From contig CM045989.1 in the NCBI GenBank assembly GCA_025175895.1, positions 17,105,928-17,169,927 on the forward strand: a stretch of DNA of 64,000 nt, given 5' to 3'. The DNA comes from Wurfbainia villosa (taxonomy: Eukaryota > Streptophyta > Magnoliopsida > Zingiberales > Zingiberaceae). The notes beneath the pieces were generated by a model. That model made no database searches, had not been told where the DNA came from, and worked only from the letters and a program-made list of their open reading frames with translations. Position numbers and translations under genes: made by a program. Each line of letters opens with the position of its first letter. The first letter of the stretch is position 1. This document shows, piece after piece, positions 32,851-44,985 of the stretch.

Positions 32851-34620
32851 TGAAGGGTTTTTGTCCCGAAACTGAAGCTCTTATCCCACTTGAAGGTGGA
32901 GAAACTTCGCTTCCCACTTCAACTCGGTCGCTTGTTCATGGCGACCCTCCCTATGTCCCCGGATTAAAAAACATTTAATCCTAGACAAAAAGGGAACACC
33001 CAAGCAACCGTTTCATCGTCGTGCTATTCGTTTAGAGTAGTCACTTGAACAAACTTATTGTTCAAGCGACCAACCTCTATTCTACAAATAGCCGCGGAAT
33101 AGACGATGTACGGATCGCTGGCTTTTGTGTTTATGTTCGGGGTCCAAGTTATATTAGCCACATACATAAAGTAAACAACCACATACAACATGCATATAAT
33201 TGAAAAACAATTATAGACATAATACAAAAGAACACTAATCAAAATAAACAAGATTATACCTCTTGTTATAGCTCTTGATCTTCTATTATATGTCCTTCCT
33301 CCTTTTGGATGTCGTGTGGGCGATGATCTTCCAAAAGTCGAAGCCTCCTAGATCACCAATCTTCCTTTCCTTGTTCACTCCGAACAAAGGAAGATCATAA
33401 AATAAAACTCATCTTCCTATCTAGAACCAGACACCAAGTCAATAGTCTCGATGTTTCCGCCGGCCAAGGAAGATAACATGGAGTATGGGAACCGGACAAA
33501 GGAGAAACAATGAGAGCATGGGCGCCGGCCACCACTTTGAGAAGAAAAAGAAAACCAATCTTCACCTTGTAGCCGCCCAAAACCCTAACCCTAGCTCTCC
33601 TAATTGTCGGCCAAGGAAGAGGGGAAGAAGGATAGGATGAGCACCGACCAAAGTATATGGAAGAAGGATAGGTTGCTGGCCAAACCTTGGAAGAAGAAGA
33701 AAAGGCCTTCTCCTCTTGTTGCCGCCCACAACCAACACCCAAAACCCTAGCCGCCCACACCTAATCCTAACCCTAATGGGATTGCTTGCCGCCCAAGGGA
33801 AGCAAACACTAATGACATCCATTGTGTTGCCGCCCAAGCCATCATCCCATATTTATAGAGTTAGGTTCATCCCTCCTTTTAATCTCCACCATTAGATCTA
33901 GGGATTTAATCTCAACCGTCGGATCTAGAGATTTAATCTCAACCGTCGGATCTAGAGATTTAATCTCTATCATTGGATCTAGAGTTTTGTTTTCATCCAT
34001 TGGATCTAAGCTTCATGAGGTATTAATAAGCTACAATAGGGACCTTGAGGAGGAGTTGGATCTTGGCCACCCAATGGATCAAGCCCACATAAAGTCTGAT
34101 CCATTAATGATTATCCATTCCACTAGAGGATTATCATTGATCTACCTCACCAACCCCCATAAGTTAATATGGGCTCCATATATTATTTGTACATTTTCTC
34201 CCCGTGTTTAAGATCTCGAATATCCATCGATTAATTAATTTACTGACCATTAATTAATCAACATCTAACTCCATGAGTAGTACCACTCAACCTTATCATC
34301 ATGCCGGACCAAGTCCACCTGCAGGGTTTACATGATGAACCTTATGAGCCCCTCAAAGGGACATCATCATCCTAATATATAGGACACGATTTCCTCCTAT
34401 AATCAACGACACACCATATAAATAATACCATTTCCCAACATACCGAGCCTATCGATTTAATCTATAAATCTCGCCCATTGGTAAATCAAAGAAATGAATA
34501 CTAAGTATATGTGCCCATTATTATATCGGGATTAAGAGCATGTACAATATAATATCTGAGGTCCGATTCAATTATGTAGTCAGCAATAAATCGAATCACC
34601 TCTAAGTCGGTCCTGCTCAA
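32851..34620 (-). repeat. C 5' LTR, major part
   Basis: It matches 20133 onward at high identity and is interrupted at 34620 by E. It resumes at 44101 (after the TSD copy) and ends at 44392. A TATA box is the complement of 33851-33857. The 30-bp tandem repeat is at 33887-34005. Confidence 0.9.
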
Positions 34621-36818
34621 TGTTAGTAATATATGAGAGATGTCCTAAGGCAATCGCCTTATGTATGATCCATTTATATGATAAATGAAGATTCACTATT
34701 TGAGTATACATGTTTAATGTATTTGATTGGATCTTAAACTCATTTACTGAATGTCCACGATACGATTCACAGCATGAGAGAATTTGTGATTGGATCACAA
34801 CTAGTGAGTATCTCTACATGTGTAATTGTGATGTATCGGAATTATCCCTAGTCGATGAATTGATGGATTTGGACACCATCAATTCTGTCGAGACTAGCAC
34901 GAGGTATACTCCTTGGTGTATCCAAGCGATTCTCACCGGGCCGGAGACATTGTGATGTCCGAGTTAATCGTGGATGCTAGTTATGGTAACTAGTTCATTG
35001 AGTGACCACCGTAAGACTTCATATGGTTCTCTGCATATATAGATATGTCAATGAAGTTCTTACGCGTGGCTTAAGTGCGATGCTCCTTTGACTTGCGGTA
35101 TTCAAGTCATCTTGATCATGGAGACTTATGCTTTGACATCTTAAGCAAACATCTCCGAGGAGATGTGGACCCGGGATGATTGGGTATAAGTCGAAGTGAT
35201 CGAAGGTGTTTGAATAGCCTATAAAGGATTCACCACTCCTTGCGAGGAGATGTATACCCATGGCCTCTCGTCGGATTGTTACTAAAGTCTTTGGCCAAAG
35301 CATTACATGTTTAGAGTAAGGTACTCTTGGATACATGTGCAGTAACTAGAATCCGTAGGATGAGAAAATGATACTTGGGCTAGGTGTGACGTAGTCAACC
35401 TAGTGGGGACTGACACAATAGACCATGTCCTGAACCGAGTGGGTATAAGATGAGTGAAGGGAATGGGGCACGATTCATTCGAGCTACTGAAGGGTTTCAG
35501 AAATAGTTCTGGATCAACCGTTGATCTTTTCGGTTAATTGGGGATCATGATGTACTACTAGGTGCCACTCATGATCGTTCTATAATTAATGGTTAATTAT
35601 AGACGACCAACATAAACCGAGAACCTATTTGGTCACACGCACAACGAGTGTAATCCAAAGGATTTAAAACGAGCTTGAGAATTGGATTCTCAGACCGAGA
35701 GAAACTAGGTTTGGTTGGACCAAACATAAAGCGAGCATGAAATCGTTTCAGTCGCAATGGAAGCGTGGATGGGCTGCGTCTTATGAAGACGTAATGGATG
35801 GACCAAAATGGTTTGGTTCTAATCCAATGGATAAGAATAAACCAAAGGGTTTGGTTTATTTTAAACGAATGAACCAAAAGTTGGTTCGGTTCGTTTTAAC
35901 TTAAAATAAACCATCATGGTTTGGTTTATTTTAACTTATCTTAATGGAGCGGGTTAACGGGCTTTATGGATATGATCCATTAACCATTAAGAGAATTAGT
36001 TCTCTATAAAAGTGGGCTTAAGGGATTGTTAAACCCTAACTAATCATCCAAACCCTAGCCGCCCAACATGTTGTTGCCGCCCAACACATTGTTGCCGCCC
36101 AGCTTATGGTGGCGCCGTCCAGCTCCTTGCAGGCGTCCAAGCTCCGGTGGTGAACCTCCGGCGACCCTCCGGTGATCTCCTATAGGTTCGGCATCAAGGT
36201 GAGCCTTTTCTCTCCTTGTTTTGGCCGGCGCCTACTCCTCCACCAAGCTGTCCAGTTTTCTGGACAGCTTCTCCTCCTCTCGTCGGAGCGTCGTTTGGAC
36301 GACGGTTAGTGCTCTGACAGCGGCTAACTTACCGGGGATTTGATCTCCGGTAATCCTCTGAGGTGGAGGACGAAGGATTCGTCAAACGGTTGACGAACAC
36401 CTCTCCGGAGAAACGAGTTTTGAGAACTCGTTTTGGATCCGAATTTGGATTCGGATCGTGATCATCTCTCGATCACGTCGTCTTCAACACGAGGCTAGTA
36501 ACCCGTACGAAGATGAAGCTCGTGACTTAGCAAAGTCATCCCGAGGAGCTCGGCGTGGATACGGATAGAGACGATTCTTACGAGGATCGTTCCGGTTGAT
36601 GCCGTTCCCGCTACACGTCATACGGAAGGTATAACGTAGTTTAATTTCCTTTTATTGCAAATTTTAATTTACGGTTATGTCTACACTTGTTGTAATAGCA
36701 TGCGTGTGTTGTGTGTGTTGTAATAAATATAGATTTATTATTTTTAATTGCTTCCGCTGTGCTCATGTTTACGAAACATGATCGAACACACACACGCCGT
36801 GGTGCAGGAAACCCAACA
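34621..36818 (+). repeat. E 5' LTR
   Basis: It is 2198 bp with TG...CA ends, and a TATA box TATAAAA at 36005-36011. It is compared with 41908-44095 (2188 bp), which has many one- to few-base deletions around 42120-42300. Confidence 0.9.
36005..36011 (+). promoter_or_regulatory. E 5' LTR TATA box
   Basis: TATAAAA, conserved at 43281-43287 in the 3' LTR. Confidence 0.6.
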
Positions 36819-36819
36819 G

Positions 36820-36834
36820 TGGTATCAGAGCCCA
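36820..36834 (+). promoter_or_regulatory. E primer-binding site
   Basis: TGGTATCAGAGCCCA lies one base after the LTR, an initiator-Met tRNA match. Confidence 0.9.
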
Positions 36835-38099
36835 GGTTGTGTTTCGACATAATCGTAAAAATGGTTTTGCGATAGTCATATTGTATTTCTGGAAGTTTTC
36901 TAAATTTTGGAAATTTAGAAGTATTTATGGAAATTTTTCAATTTTGGAAAGTCTAGAAGTATTTATGGAAATCTTCCACTTTTGGAAAGTTGGAAGTATT
37001 TATGGAAATTTATATTTTCCATAAATAAAATATTTGATTAGATTCTGGAAATTTGTTTCCTAATTTAATCATGATTTGATTTGGGAAATCAAATCTTAAA
37101 ATATTTAATTTCCATAAGTAGTTTTAAAGATTTAGGAAATTTGTTTCCTAAATAGATTTTCCTTAATCAAATAATTCCATGAATAAAATATGTGATTAGA
37201 TTTGGAAATTTGTTTCCTAATTTAATTATGATTTGATTTGGAGAATCAAATCTTAAACATATTTTATTTCCATAAATAGTTATGACATATAAGGAAATTA
37301 TATACATGACATAAATGTATGCCATGTAATTGCATTAGATGCATAACATTATGCCATGCGTGTCGTGACATGTAGATGTATGCCATGTATGCCATGCCAT
37401 GTAGATAATAGTTATTTGCATGCAAAGAGGATGAGACATAAAAACCCTTAATCAATATTAAAGCCTACACCTTCCATTAATATGGTTAGAACCAGAGTTC
37501 TGTTTCTTGTTTGGGTTGTTGGACTCTCTCCAAGCCCTACAACTGAATATGTTCAAACCATGGAATAGTTTAATACTAATATGGTAAGAGTCGAGGTCAA
37601 TCATTAGCTTTGGTTGTTGGACTCTCTCCAAGCTGGGCTAATTGGTTGAATGCGCCTAACCATATTAAAACTATGTCCCGATTAATGGGTTGGCTTTAAC
37701 CCGAGCATCGGCTTGTTGGACTCTCTCCAAGGTCGATGTAAAGGAGGTGAAGTTGGGTGCTATGCATATGATGCATACTTGTTAATGTGTTAACAACCCG
37801 ATGTATGTGTGAACATTCAATTAGTTGATAGCACATTGTGATAGTTGCATATACGTGATATGCAATCGTATAGTTGATACCTACCGTCGTAGTTATGAAT
37901 GGCTTGTTGGACTCTCTCCAAGGTTGTTCATAACTATGATGGATATCACCCATTCGAGATGGACCTATGATCTCCAAGTGATTTTGGGGTTTTTGAAATT
38001 GAAAAATGAATGGGATTTATAAATGTATATTGATGCATTTTAAAATCATCTTTCTCATATATGCTCGCTTTGTATTTCTAAGTTAATATATTGATCATG
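36835..38099 (+). other. E 5' leader with repeats and four hairpins
   Basis: No frame is supported. Three units of about 38 bp (AGTATTTATGGAAAT core) lie at 36918-37010. A direct repeat of about 100 bp is at 37022-37124 and 37180-37283. Four copies of the hairpin TTGGACTCTCTCCAA are at 37519, 37617, 37716 and 37907. Confidence 0.7.
37513..37935 (+). repeat. Array of four hairpins with constant tip in E leader
   Basis: Each tip is TTGGA-CTCTC-TCCAA. The basal arms differ between copies but still pair: ATTAGC (37603) with GCTAAT (37637), CATCG (37706) with CGATG (37734), AGTTATGAA (37891) with TTCATAACT (37927), and GGG (37513) with CCC (37535). Confidence 0.65.
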
Positions 38100-41000
38100 A
38101 CGCTTTGAATTTGCGCACTATTTTGATTCGAACAAACCGATCGGGCCTAACTTCGGATCGCTTAGAAACCCGAGAATTGTTCTCAAGGCGAAAAGCTTGC
38201 ATATGTCCTCAAGAGCCTCTTCTCGACCGTTCTAAGGACGATGCAACCTGCATCTAAATGTTGGTCTATCGTAAACATGTGGCGATTCTCGAAATGGGCG
38301 AGTTGCATCATGCTAGCGGCGATGGTACCGAGCGAAGATGAGCATATGGATGCTAACACTATGGTCTTCCATCTTCATGAGTTGTTCGATGAGCAAGCGA
38401 GATCCGAAAGGTTCGAGGTCTCTAGGCTCCTCTTCACCACGAAGATGCAAGAAGGTTCTCAGAGTAGCTTTATGCTAAAGATGAACGGGTACATCGAGCG
38501 CTAGCTACCCTCGGTTTTGTGATGGATCATGAGTTAAGTATTGACTTAATTCGCATTGTTTGCCCAAGAGTTTCTCGCAGCTTGTGATGAACTATCTGGA
38601 TGAACAAATTGAATCCACCATTCCCGAGCTCCTCAATATGTCGAAGACTGGAGCCTTCAGAAGCATGAGGAGAAGGCGGTTCTCATAGTTGATTCTCAAA
38701 GAAAGGTTCTAAGAGGAAGGCAAAAGAATGTAAGAAAGGAAAGAAAATGGCAAAGAATCCGGAACCAGCGCAAAAGGGCACTTGCAATAACTGTGGCAAG
38801 GAAGGGCACAGGCGAAGAAACTGCAAGATTTATCTTGAGTCCATGAAGAAGAAGATGGCTGGCGATGCCCCATCCTCTTCGTGTATCTTCGTTATTGATT
38901 GTCATTCTATTTCCTTAGACACTTGGGTATTGGATACGGGTGTAGCTCACATATATGTAATGACATACTAAGGAATAGAAGAAGACTTGTCGAGGGGAGT
39001 CAAATTTCATGAGTTGGCAATGGAGCAAAGGTTGTCGGCCGCCATCTGAACTTATTTGTCAAGCTCCTAGTGGACTAGTCTTGGAACTGGACAATTGATA
39101 TTATGTTCCTTCTCTAATAAAGAACATTGTTTCTATTTCCTGCTTAAATAGAAATGGTTTCCATTTAACGTTTAGTAACAATTGTTGTTATATAACTTTG
39201 AATGGCGTACTTTATGGAACTGGAACTTTGAGTAATGGCATTTATACGTTGGACGATCCAAAGGACATTTTCAATATCGAAGCGAGCAACACGCGTGCTC
39301 GAAAGGATAATCACATAGACTCCTATATGTGGCATTGTCGTCTTGGCCATATAAGCAAGAAACGCATGTCCGAATTACACCGATGTGGAATTATGGAATC
39401 GTTTGAATTGGATTCATACGATACATGCGAATCATGCTTAAAAGGCAAGATGACTAAGTTACCTTTTACGGGAAAAGGTGAACGAGTGGGAGAGTTGCTA
39501 GGCCTAATACATAGTGATGTATATGGACCTATGTCAACTCAATCTTTAGGAGGCTATAGCTACTTCATTACCTTCACCGATGATCACTCATGGTTTGGGT
39601 ATGTGTTCTTGATGAAACACAAGTCTGAAGCCTTTGAAAGGTTCAAAGAATTCAGAAATGAAGTAGAGAAACAACATGACAAAAGTATTAAAATACTTTG
39701 ATCGGATCGAGGTGGTGAATACTTAAGTCAAGAGTTTCTTGATTATCTAAGAGACAATGGCATATTGTCTCAATGGACTCCGCCCTATACACCACAGCAT
39801 AATGGTGTATCTGAGAGGCATAACTGGACCTTGTTGAACATGGTCAGGTCAATGATGAATCATGCAACTCTTCCCAAGTCATTTTGGGGTTATGCACTTC
39901 AGACAGCTGTTTACTTGTTAAACAGAATGCCTACCAAGGTAGTCTCAACTACTCCATATGAGATATGGAATGGTAAGAAACCTCATGTATCTTACTTGAA
40001 GATATGGGGTTGTCCTGCTTATGTGAAGCTGATCAGACGTAATAAATCGATGCTAAGTCCGATAAATGTCTATTTATTGGATACCCTAAGGAAACAAGGG
40101 GTTACCAATTCTATCATCCTGTGGAACAAAAGGTGTTTGTTTCAAGGCATGCTGTGTTTCTAGAGAAAGAGTTTCTCTTGCAAGAAAACAGTGGGAGTGT
40201 CATCGAGCTTGAGGAGGCTCGAGAGACTCAAATAGACATTGATGAGATACCTGGTGAAGCACAACAGTCGACAACTCATAGTGATGAGCAATCGGCTGGA
40301 CCTATTGTAACACCACATCTTCGTAGATCTGGTAGAACACGCAATATTCCTGAGAGATATGGATTTCTCGTAAGTGAATCGAACGACGTGTTACTCATTG
40401 ATGATGAGGAGCCTACCGCTTATGAAGAAGTGCCGACAAGTTCGTAGAAGGGATAAGTGGCTTGGTGCCATGAAGTCGAAATGGATTCCATGTAAAAACC
40501 AAGTTTGGAACTTGGTTGACCCACCAAGGGATAAAGCCTATAGGGTGCAAGTGGGTTTTCAAGAAGAAAACCGACATGGATGGTAATGTGATTACCTATA
40601 AGGTTAGATTGGTGGCGAAAGGATATCGTCAAAAGCAAGGTGTTGATTATGACGAAACCTATTCGCCTGTAGCTATGCTTAAATCCATTCGGATGCTCCT
40701 GGCCATAGCGGCTCATTATGATTATGAGATATGGCAGATGGATGTGAAAACAACTTTCCTTAATGGAAACTTGCCGAGGACGGTATATGATACACCGAGG
40801 GTTTCACATCGTTGATAAAACCAAGGTATGCAAATTGACGATCCATTTATGGATTGAAGCAAGCATCCAGAGTCGAATATCCGCTTTGATGAGACAATCA
40901 AAAGTTTGATTTCACAAAATCCGCATTTAACCTTGTGTGTACAAGAAGGTTAGTGGGAGTGCAGTCGTGTTCCTAGTATTGTATGTCGATGACATATTAC

Positions 41001-41890
41001 TTATAGGAAACGATGTGTCAATCTTACAGTCAGTTAAGGTTTGGTTATCCAAGACATTCTCCATGAAAGACCTGGGAGAAGAAACCTACATCCTTGGGAT
41101 TAAGATCTATAGAGATAGATCAAAACGGTTGCTTGGTCTTTCGCAGTCTACATATATAGACCGAGTGCTAAAGAGGTTTAGCATGTCGGAATCCAAGAAA
41201 GGTTATCTGCCCATCAGGCATGGGGTACACCTTTCGAAGTCTATGTGTCCGCGCACAGAAGACGAGAGGATTTGCATGAGTAAGATTCCCTATGCATCCG
41301 CAATAGGATCTATCATGTATGCTATGTTATGTACAAGGCCCGATGTATCGTACGCTCTAAGTGTCACGAACAGATACCAATCCGATCCAGGAATGGATCA
41401 TTGGGCGGCTGTTAAGACAATCCTTAAGTACTTGAGAAGAACTAAGGATGTGTTCCTAATATATGGAGAAGGGTACATGGTGATACGAGGGTATACGGAT
41501 GCCAGATCCAGACAGACAAGGATGATTCTATGTCTTAGTCTGGGTATGTATTCACCTAGAATGGAGGCGCAATAAGTTGGAAAGGTTCCAAGCTTGACAC
41601 TATAGCGGATTCTGCCACTAAGGCAGAATACGTTGCAGCTTTGGAAGCAGCAAAGGAAGCGGTTTGGATCAAGTAGTTCATCTATGAACTTGATGTGGTC
41701 TCATCAATGATCCAAATATGTGCTTCGCCGCTATCATCTTATCAGAGAGATCATAAGTAGGAACGAAATACAAATCGAGAAAATTGCCACTGAAAGGAAC
41801 TTAGCGGATCCTTTGACTAAAGCATTACCTCAAAGTAAGTTTGAGGGTCATGTTAGAGCTTATGGTATTGGATACCGTAGCGATTGGCAT
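38100..41890 (+). pseudogene. pol: Broken E gag-pol
   Basis: The order is copia. Gag remnants: NKPIGPNFGSLRNPRIVLKA near 38125 and a UBN2 piece at 38241-38504. A zinc knuckle CNNCGKEGHRRRNC is near 38786, and protease LDTG near 38930. GAG-pre-integrase and integrase (39198-40163) have WHCRLGHISKKR, HSDVYGPM and FTDDHSW, with a TGA near 39702 just before SDRGGEYLSQ. RT (40516-41060) has WQMDVKTTFLNG and YVDD at 40983-40994. RNase H pieces (41480-41830) include IADSATKAEYVAA. There are many small deletions and frame changes throughout, more than in C or G. It is not functional. Confidence 0.85.
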
Positions 41891-41894
41891 TAGG

Positions 41895-41907
41895 CCAAGT
41901 GGGAGTC
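41895..41907 (+). promoter_or_regulatory. E polypurine tract
   Basis: CCAAGTGGGAGTC lies directly before the 3' LTR start TGTTAGTAATATATG. Confidence 0.8.
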
Positions 41908-44095
41908 TGTTAGTAATATATGAGAGATGTCCTAAGGCAATCGCCTTATGTATGATCCATTTATATGATAAATGAAGATTCACTATTTGAGTATACATGT
42001 TTAATGTATTTGATTGGATCTTAAACTCATTTACTGAATGTCCACGATACGATTCACAGCATGAGAGAATTTGTGATTGGATCACAACTAGTGAGTATCT
42101 CTACATGTGTAATTGTGATGTATCGAATTATCCTAGTCGATGAATTGATGGATTTGGACACCATCAATTACTAGCACGAGGTATACTCCTTGGTGTATCA
42201 AGCGGTGATTCTCACTTTGGCCGAGACATTGTGATGTCCGGAGTTAATCGTGGATGCTAGTTATGGTAACTAGTTCATTGGAGTGACCCGGTCGTAAGAC
42301 TTCATATGGTTCTCTGCATATATAGATATGTCAATGAAGTTCTTCTTGTGGCTTAAGTGCGATGTTCCTTTGACTTGCGGTATTCAAGTCATCTTGATCA
42401 TGGAGACTTATGCTTTGACATCTTAAGCAAACATCTCTAAGGAGATGTGGACCCGGGATGATTGGGTATAAGTCGAAGTGATCGAAGGTGTTAGAATAGC
42501 CTATAAAGGATTCACCACTCCTTGCGAGGAGATGTATACCCATGGCCTCTCGTCGGATTGTTACTAAAGTCTTTGGCCAAAGCATTACATGTTTAGAGTA
42601 AGGTACTCTTCGATACATGTGGAGTAACTAGAATCCGTGAGGACGAGGAAATGATACTTGGGCTAGGTGTGGCGTAGTCGACCTAGTGAGGATGACACAA
42701 TAGACCATGTCACTGAACCAAGTGGGTATAAGATGAGTGAAGGAATGGGGCACGATTCATTCGAAGCTCAAGGGTTTGAAATAGTTCGATCAACTGCTGA
42801 TCTTTTCGGTTAATTGGGGATCATGATGTACTACTAGGTGCCACTCATGATCGTTCTATAATTAATGGTTAATTATAGACGGCCAACATAAACCGAGAAC
42901 CTATTTGGTCACACGCACAACGAGTGTAATCCAAAGGATTTAAAATGAGCTTGAGAATTGGATTCTCAGACCGAGAGAAACTAGGTTTGGTTGGACCAAA
43001 CATAAAGCGAGCATGAAATCGTTTCAGTCGCAATGGAAGCATGGATGGGCTGCGTCTTATGAAGACGTAATGGATGGACCAAAATGGTTTGGTTCTAATC
43101 CAATGGATAAGAATAAACCAAAGGGTTTGGTTTATTTTAAACGAATGAACCAAAAGTTGGTTCGGTTCGTTTTAACTTAAAATAAACCATCATGGTTTGG
43201 TTTATTTTAACTTATCTTAATGGAGCGGGTTAACGGGCTTTATGGATATGATCCATTAACCATTAAGAGAATTAGTTCTCTATAAAAGTGGGCTTAAGGG
43301 ATTGTTAAACCCTAACTAATCATCCAAACCCTAGCCGCCCAACATGTTGTTGCCGCCCAACACATTGTTGACGCCCAGCTTATGGTGGCGCCGTCCAGCT
43401 CCTTGCCGGCGTCCAAGCTCCAGCCGGTGAACCTCCGGCGACCCTCCGGTGATCTCCTATAGGTTCGGCATCAAGGTGAGCCTTTTCTCTCCTTGTTTTG
43501 GCCGGCGCCTACTCCTCCACCAAGCTGTCCAGTTTTCTTGACAGCTTCTCCTCCTCTCGTTGGAGCGTCGTTTGGACGACGATTAGTGCTCCAAAAGCGG
43601 CTAACTTACCGGGGATTTGATCTCCGGTAATCCTCTGAGGTGGAGGACGAAGGATTCGTTAAACGGTTGACGAACACCTCTCCGGAGAAACGAGTTTTGA
43701 GAACTCGTTTTGGATCCGAATTTGGATTCGGATCGTGATCATCTCTCGATCACGTCGTCTTCAACACGAGGCTAGTAACCCGTACGAAGACGAAGCTCGT
43801 GACTTAGCGAAGTCATCCCGAGGAGCTCGGCGTGGATACGGATAGAGACGATTCTTACGAGGATCGTTCCGGTTGATGTCGTTCCCGCTACACGTCATAC
43901 GGAAGGTATAACGTAGTTTAATTTCCTTTTATTGTAAATTTTAATTTACGGTTATGTCTACACTTGTTGTAATAGCATGCGTGTGTTATGTGTGTTGTAA
44001 TAAATATAGATTTATTTTTTTTAATTGCTTCCGCTGTGCTCATGTTTACGAAACATGATCGAATACACACACGCCGCGGTGCAGGAAACCCAACA
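41908..44095 (+). repeat. E 3' LTR
   Basis: It matches the 5' LTR along its whole length and ends AACCCAACA at 44095. TATAAAA is at 43281-43287. Confidence 0.9.
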
Positions 44096-44100
44096 CTCAA

Positions 44101-44392
44101 TACACACAAAGTGCACTAGTGTGATTCTATGGTCAAGACAAACCAATACCAAATTACACTACAACCATTCCAATGGTTTGTCCAAAGTCATCTCGGTTGT
44201 GAGCCTTTACTTATACTTTACAAGGAGCCGATAACATGATCTCCTGTGTGACACCACACACCATGTTATCTACAATGTAATGTATTAGACAATATGCATA
44301 ACCATAAAAATGCAAACAATGATTATGTGATTCTTATTTCAAAAATAAAGATGTTCATATAAAAGATAGACTTTTCAGTATACATCCCAACA
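44101..44392 (-). repeat. C 5' LTR, remaining part
   Basis: It matches 21893-22184. On the minus strand this is the start of the C 5' LTR (TGTTGGGATGTATACTG). Confidence 0.9.
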
Positions 44393-44397
44393 CCCGC

Positions 44398-44798
44398 AAC
44401 GCCAAAGGTCTAAACGCCGTAACACTGACGCAATGCCGAGTTCCAGATTTCTTCATCGGCAACAAGTATTATTTTTATTTACTGTATTCATTGTTTTAAT
44501 CGTAACGAGGTGAGGTAGGCTTGTTGCCTCATCCTTATGCTTTCGTTTTTGTGATCGTTGTCTCCTACCTCCAACGAGGAGACTCTATAGTGGATTGCCC
44601 CTTCATACGTGATCAAGGATCGCGGGGCCTTGGATTAGCAGCCAGTGGACTATGAACCAAGTAAAAATAAATTGTGTTATTTATTTTTCCACTGTACTTG
44701 CTCTTATCGAATGAATGAAAGAAAGTTTATCGAATGAATGAAAGAAAGTTTTACGCTCACTATTCAACCCCCCTCTAGCGACGCTTCTCGATCCAATA
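44398..44798 (+). repeat. B 3' LTR, second part
   Basis: It continues 20132 across C. It aligns with the U5 end of the A LTR (CTCCAACGAGGA, GATCAAGGATCGCGGG, CCCCCCTCTAGC). It ends near GATCCAATA, where CA is expected. Confidence 0.7.
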
Positions 44799-44985
44799 TA
44801 AAGTTCCATAGTTTTATTATCACAGTTGATCCAAAATAGCTCCAAATGATCTTCAATACTATGATAAATTATGTAACCATATTTCTTAATTGAATTTTCT
44901 ATAGCAGTTTACTAATTCATCCTTTATTATCGAGGTGACTATCAGTGTTTGTTTGATGCTTTTCCCAATGGTAGCTCTTCCTAAC
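44799..44985. other. Unclassified 187-bp stretch
   Basis: It is AT-rich and I recognise nothing in it. It is the only segment of any size here that I cannot assign to an element, and may be older genomic sequence between B and F. Confidence 0.4.

Larger units (their letters stand above)
34621..44095 (+). mobile_element. E: full-length Ty1/copia element, degraded, TSD CTCAA
   Basis: It has LTRs 34621-36818 and 41908-44095, a PBS, a long leader, a degraded gag-pol and a PPT, all plus strand. The TSD CTCAA is at 34616-34620 and 44096-44100. It interrupts the C 5' LTR, so it is younger than C. A minus-strand LTR fragment of this family lies under H2 (4940-5073 and 10514-11030). Confidence 0.9.
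20133..44392 (-). mobile_element. C: full-length Ty1/copia element, nested host of D and E
   Basis: On the minus strand: 5' LTR (44392-44101 plus 34620-32851, split by E), PBS, leader, gag fragment (31790-31331), insertion of D, then protease, integrase, RT and RNase H (25348-22356), PPT and 3' LTR (22184-20133). The TSD CCCGC is at 20128-20132 and 44393-44397. The order integrase before RT makes it copia. All coding parts carry stops or frameshifts. Confidence 0.9.
16046..44798 (+). mobile_element. B: gag-only element whose 3' LTR is split by C
   Basis: It has a 5' LTR (16046 to about 16960, end lost), a broken gag, a spacer of about 1 kb, a PPT, and a 3' LTR at 19443-20132 continuing at 44398-44798. 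The two LTRs are strongly diverged, so B is old, or the halves come from related copies. No matching TSD is seen (GGGAT at 16041, TAAAG after 44798). Confidence 0.65.

Noticed and set aside
36820..36834. tRNA gene fragments at the TGGTATCAGAGC sites
   Set aside because: These are primer-binding sites beside LTRs, complementary to a tRNA end, with no tRNA fold around them.
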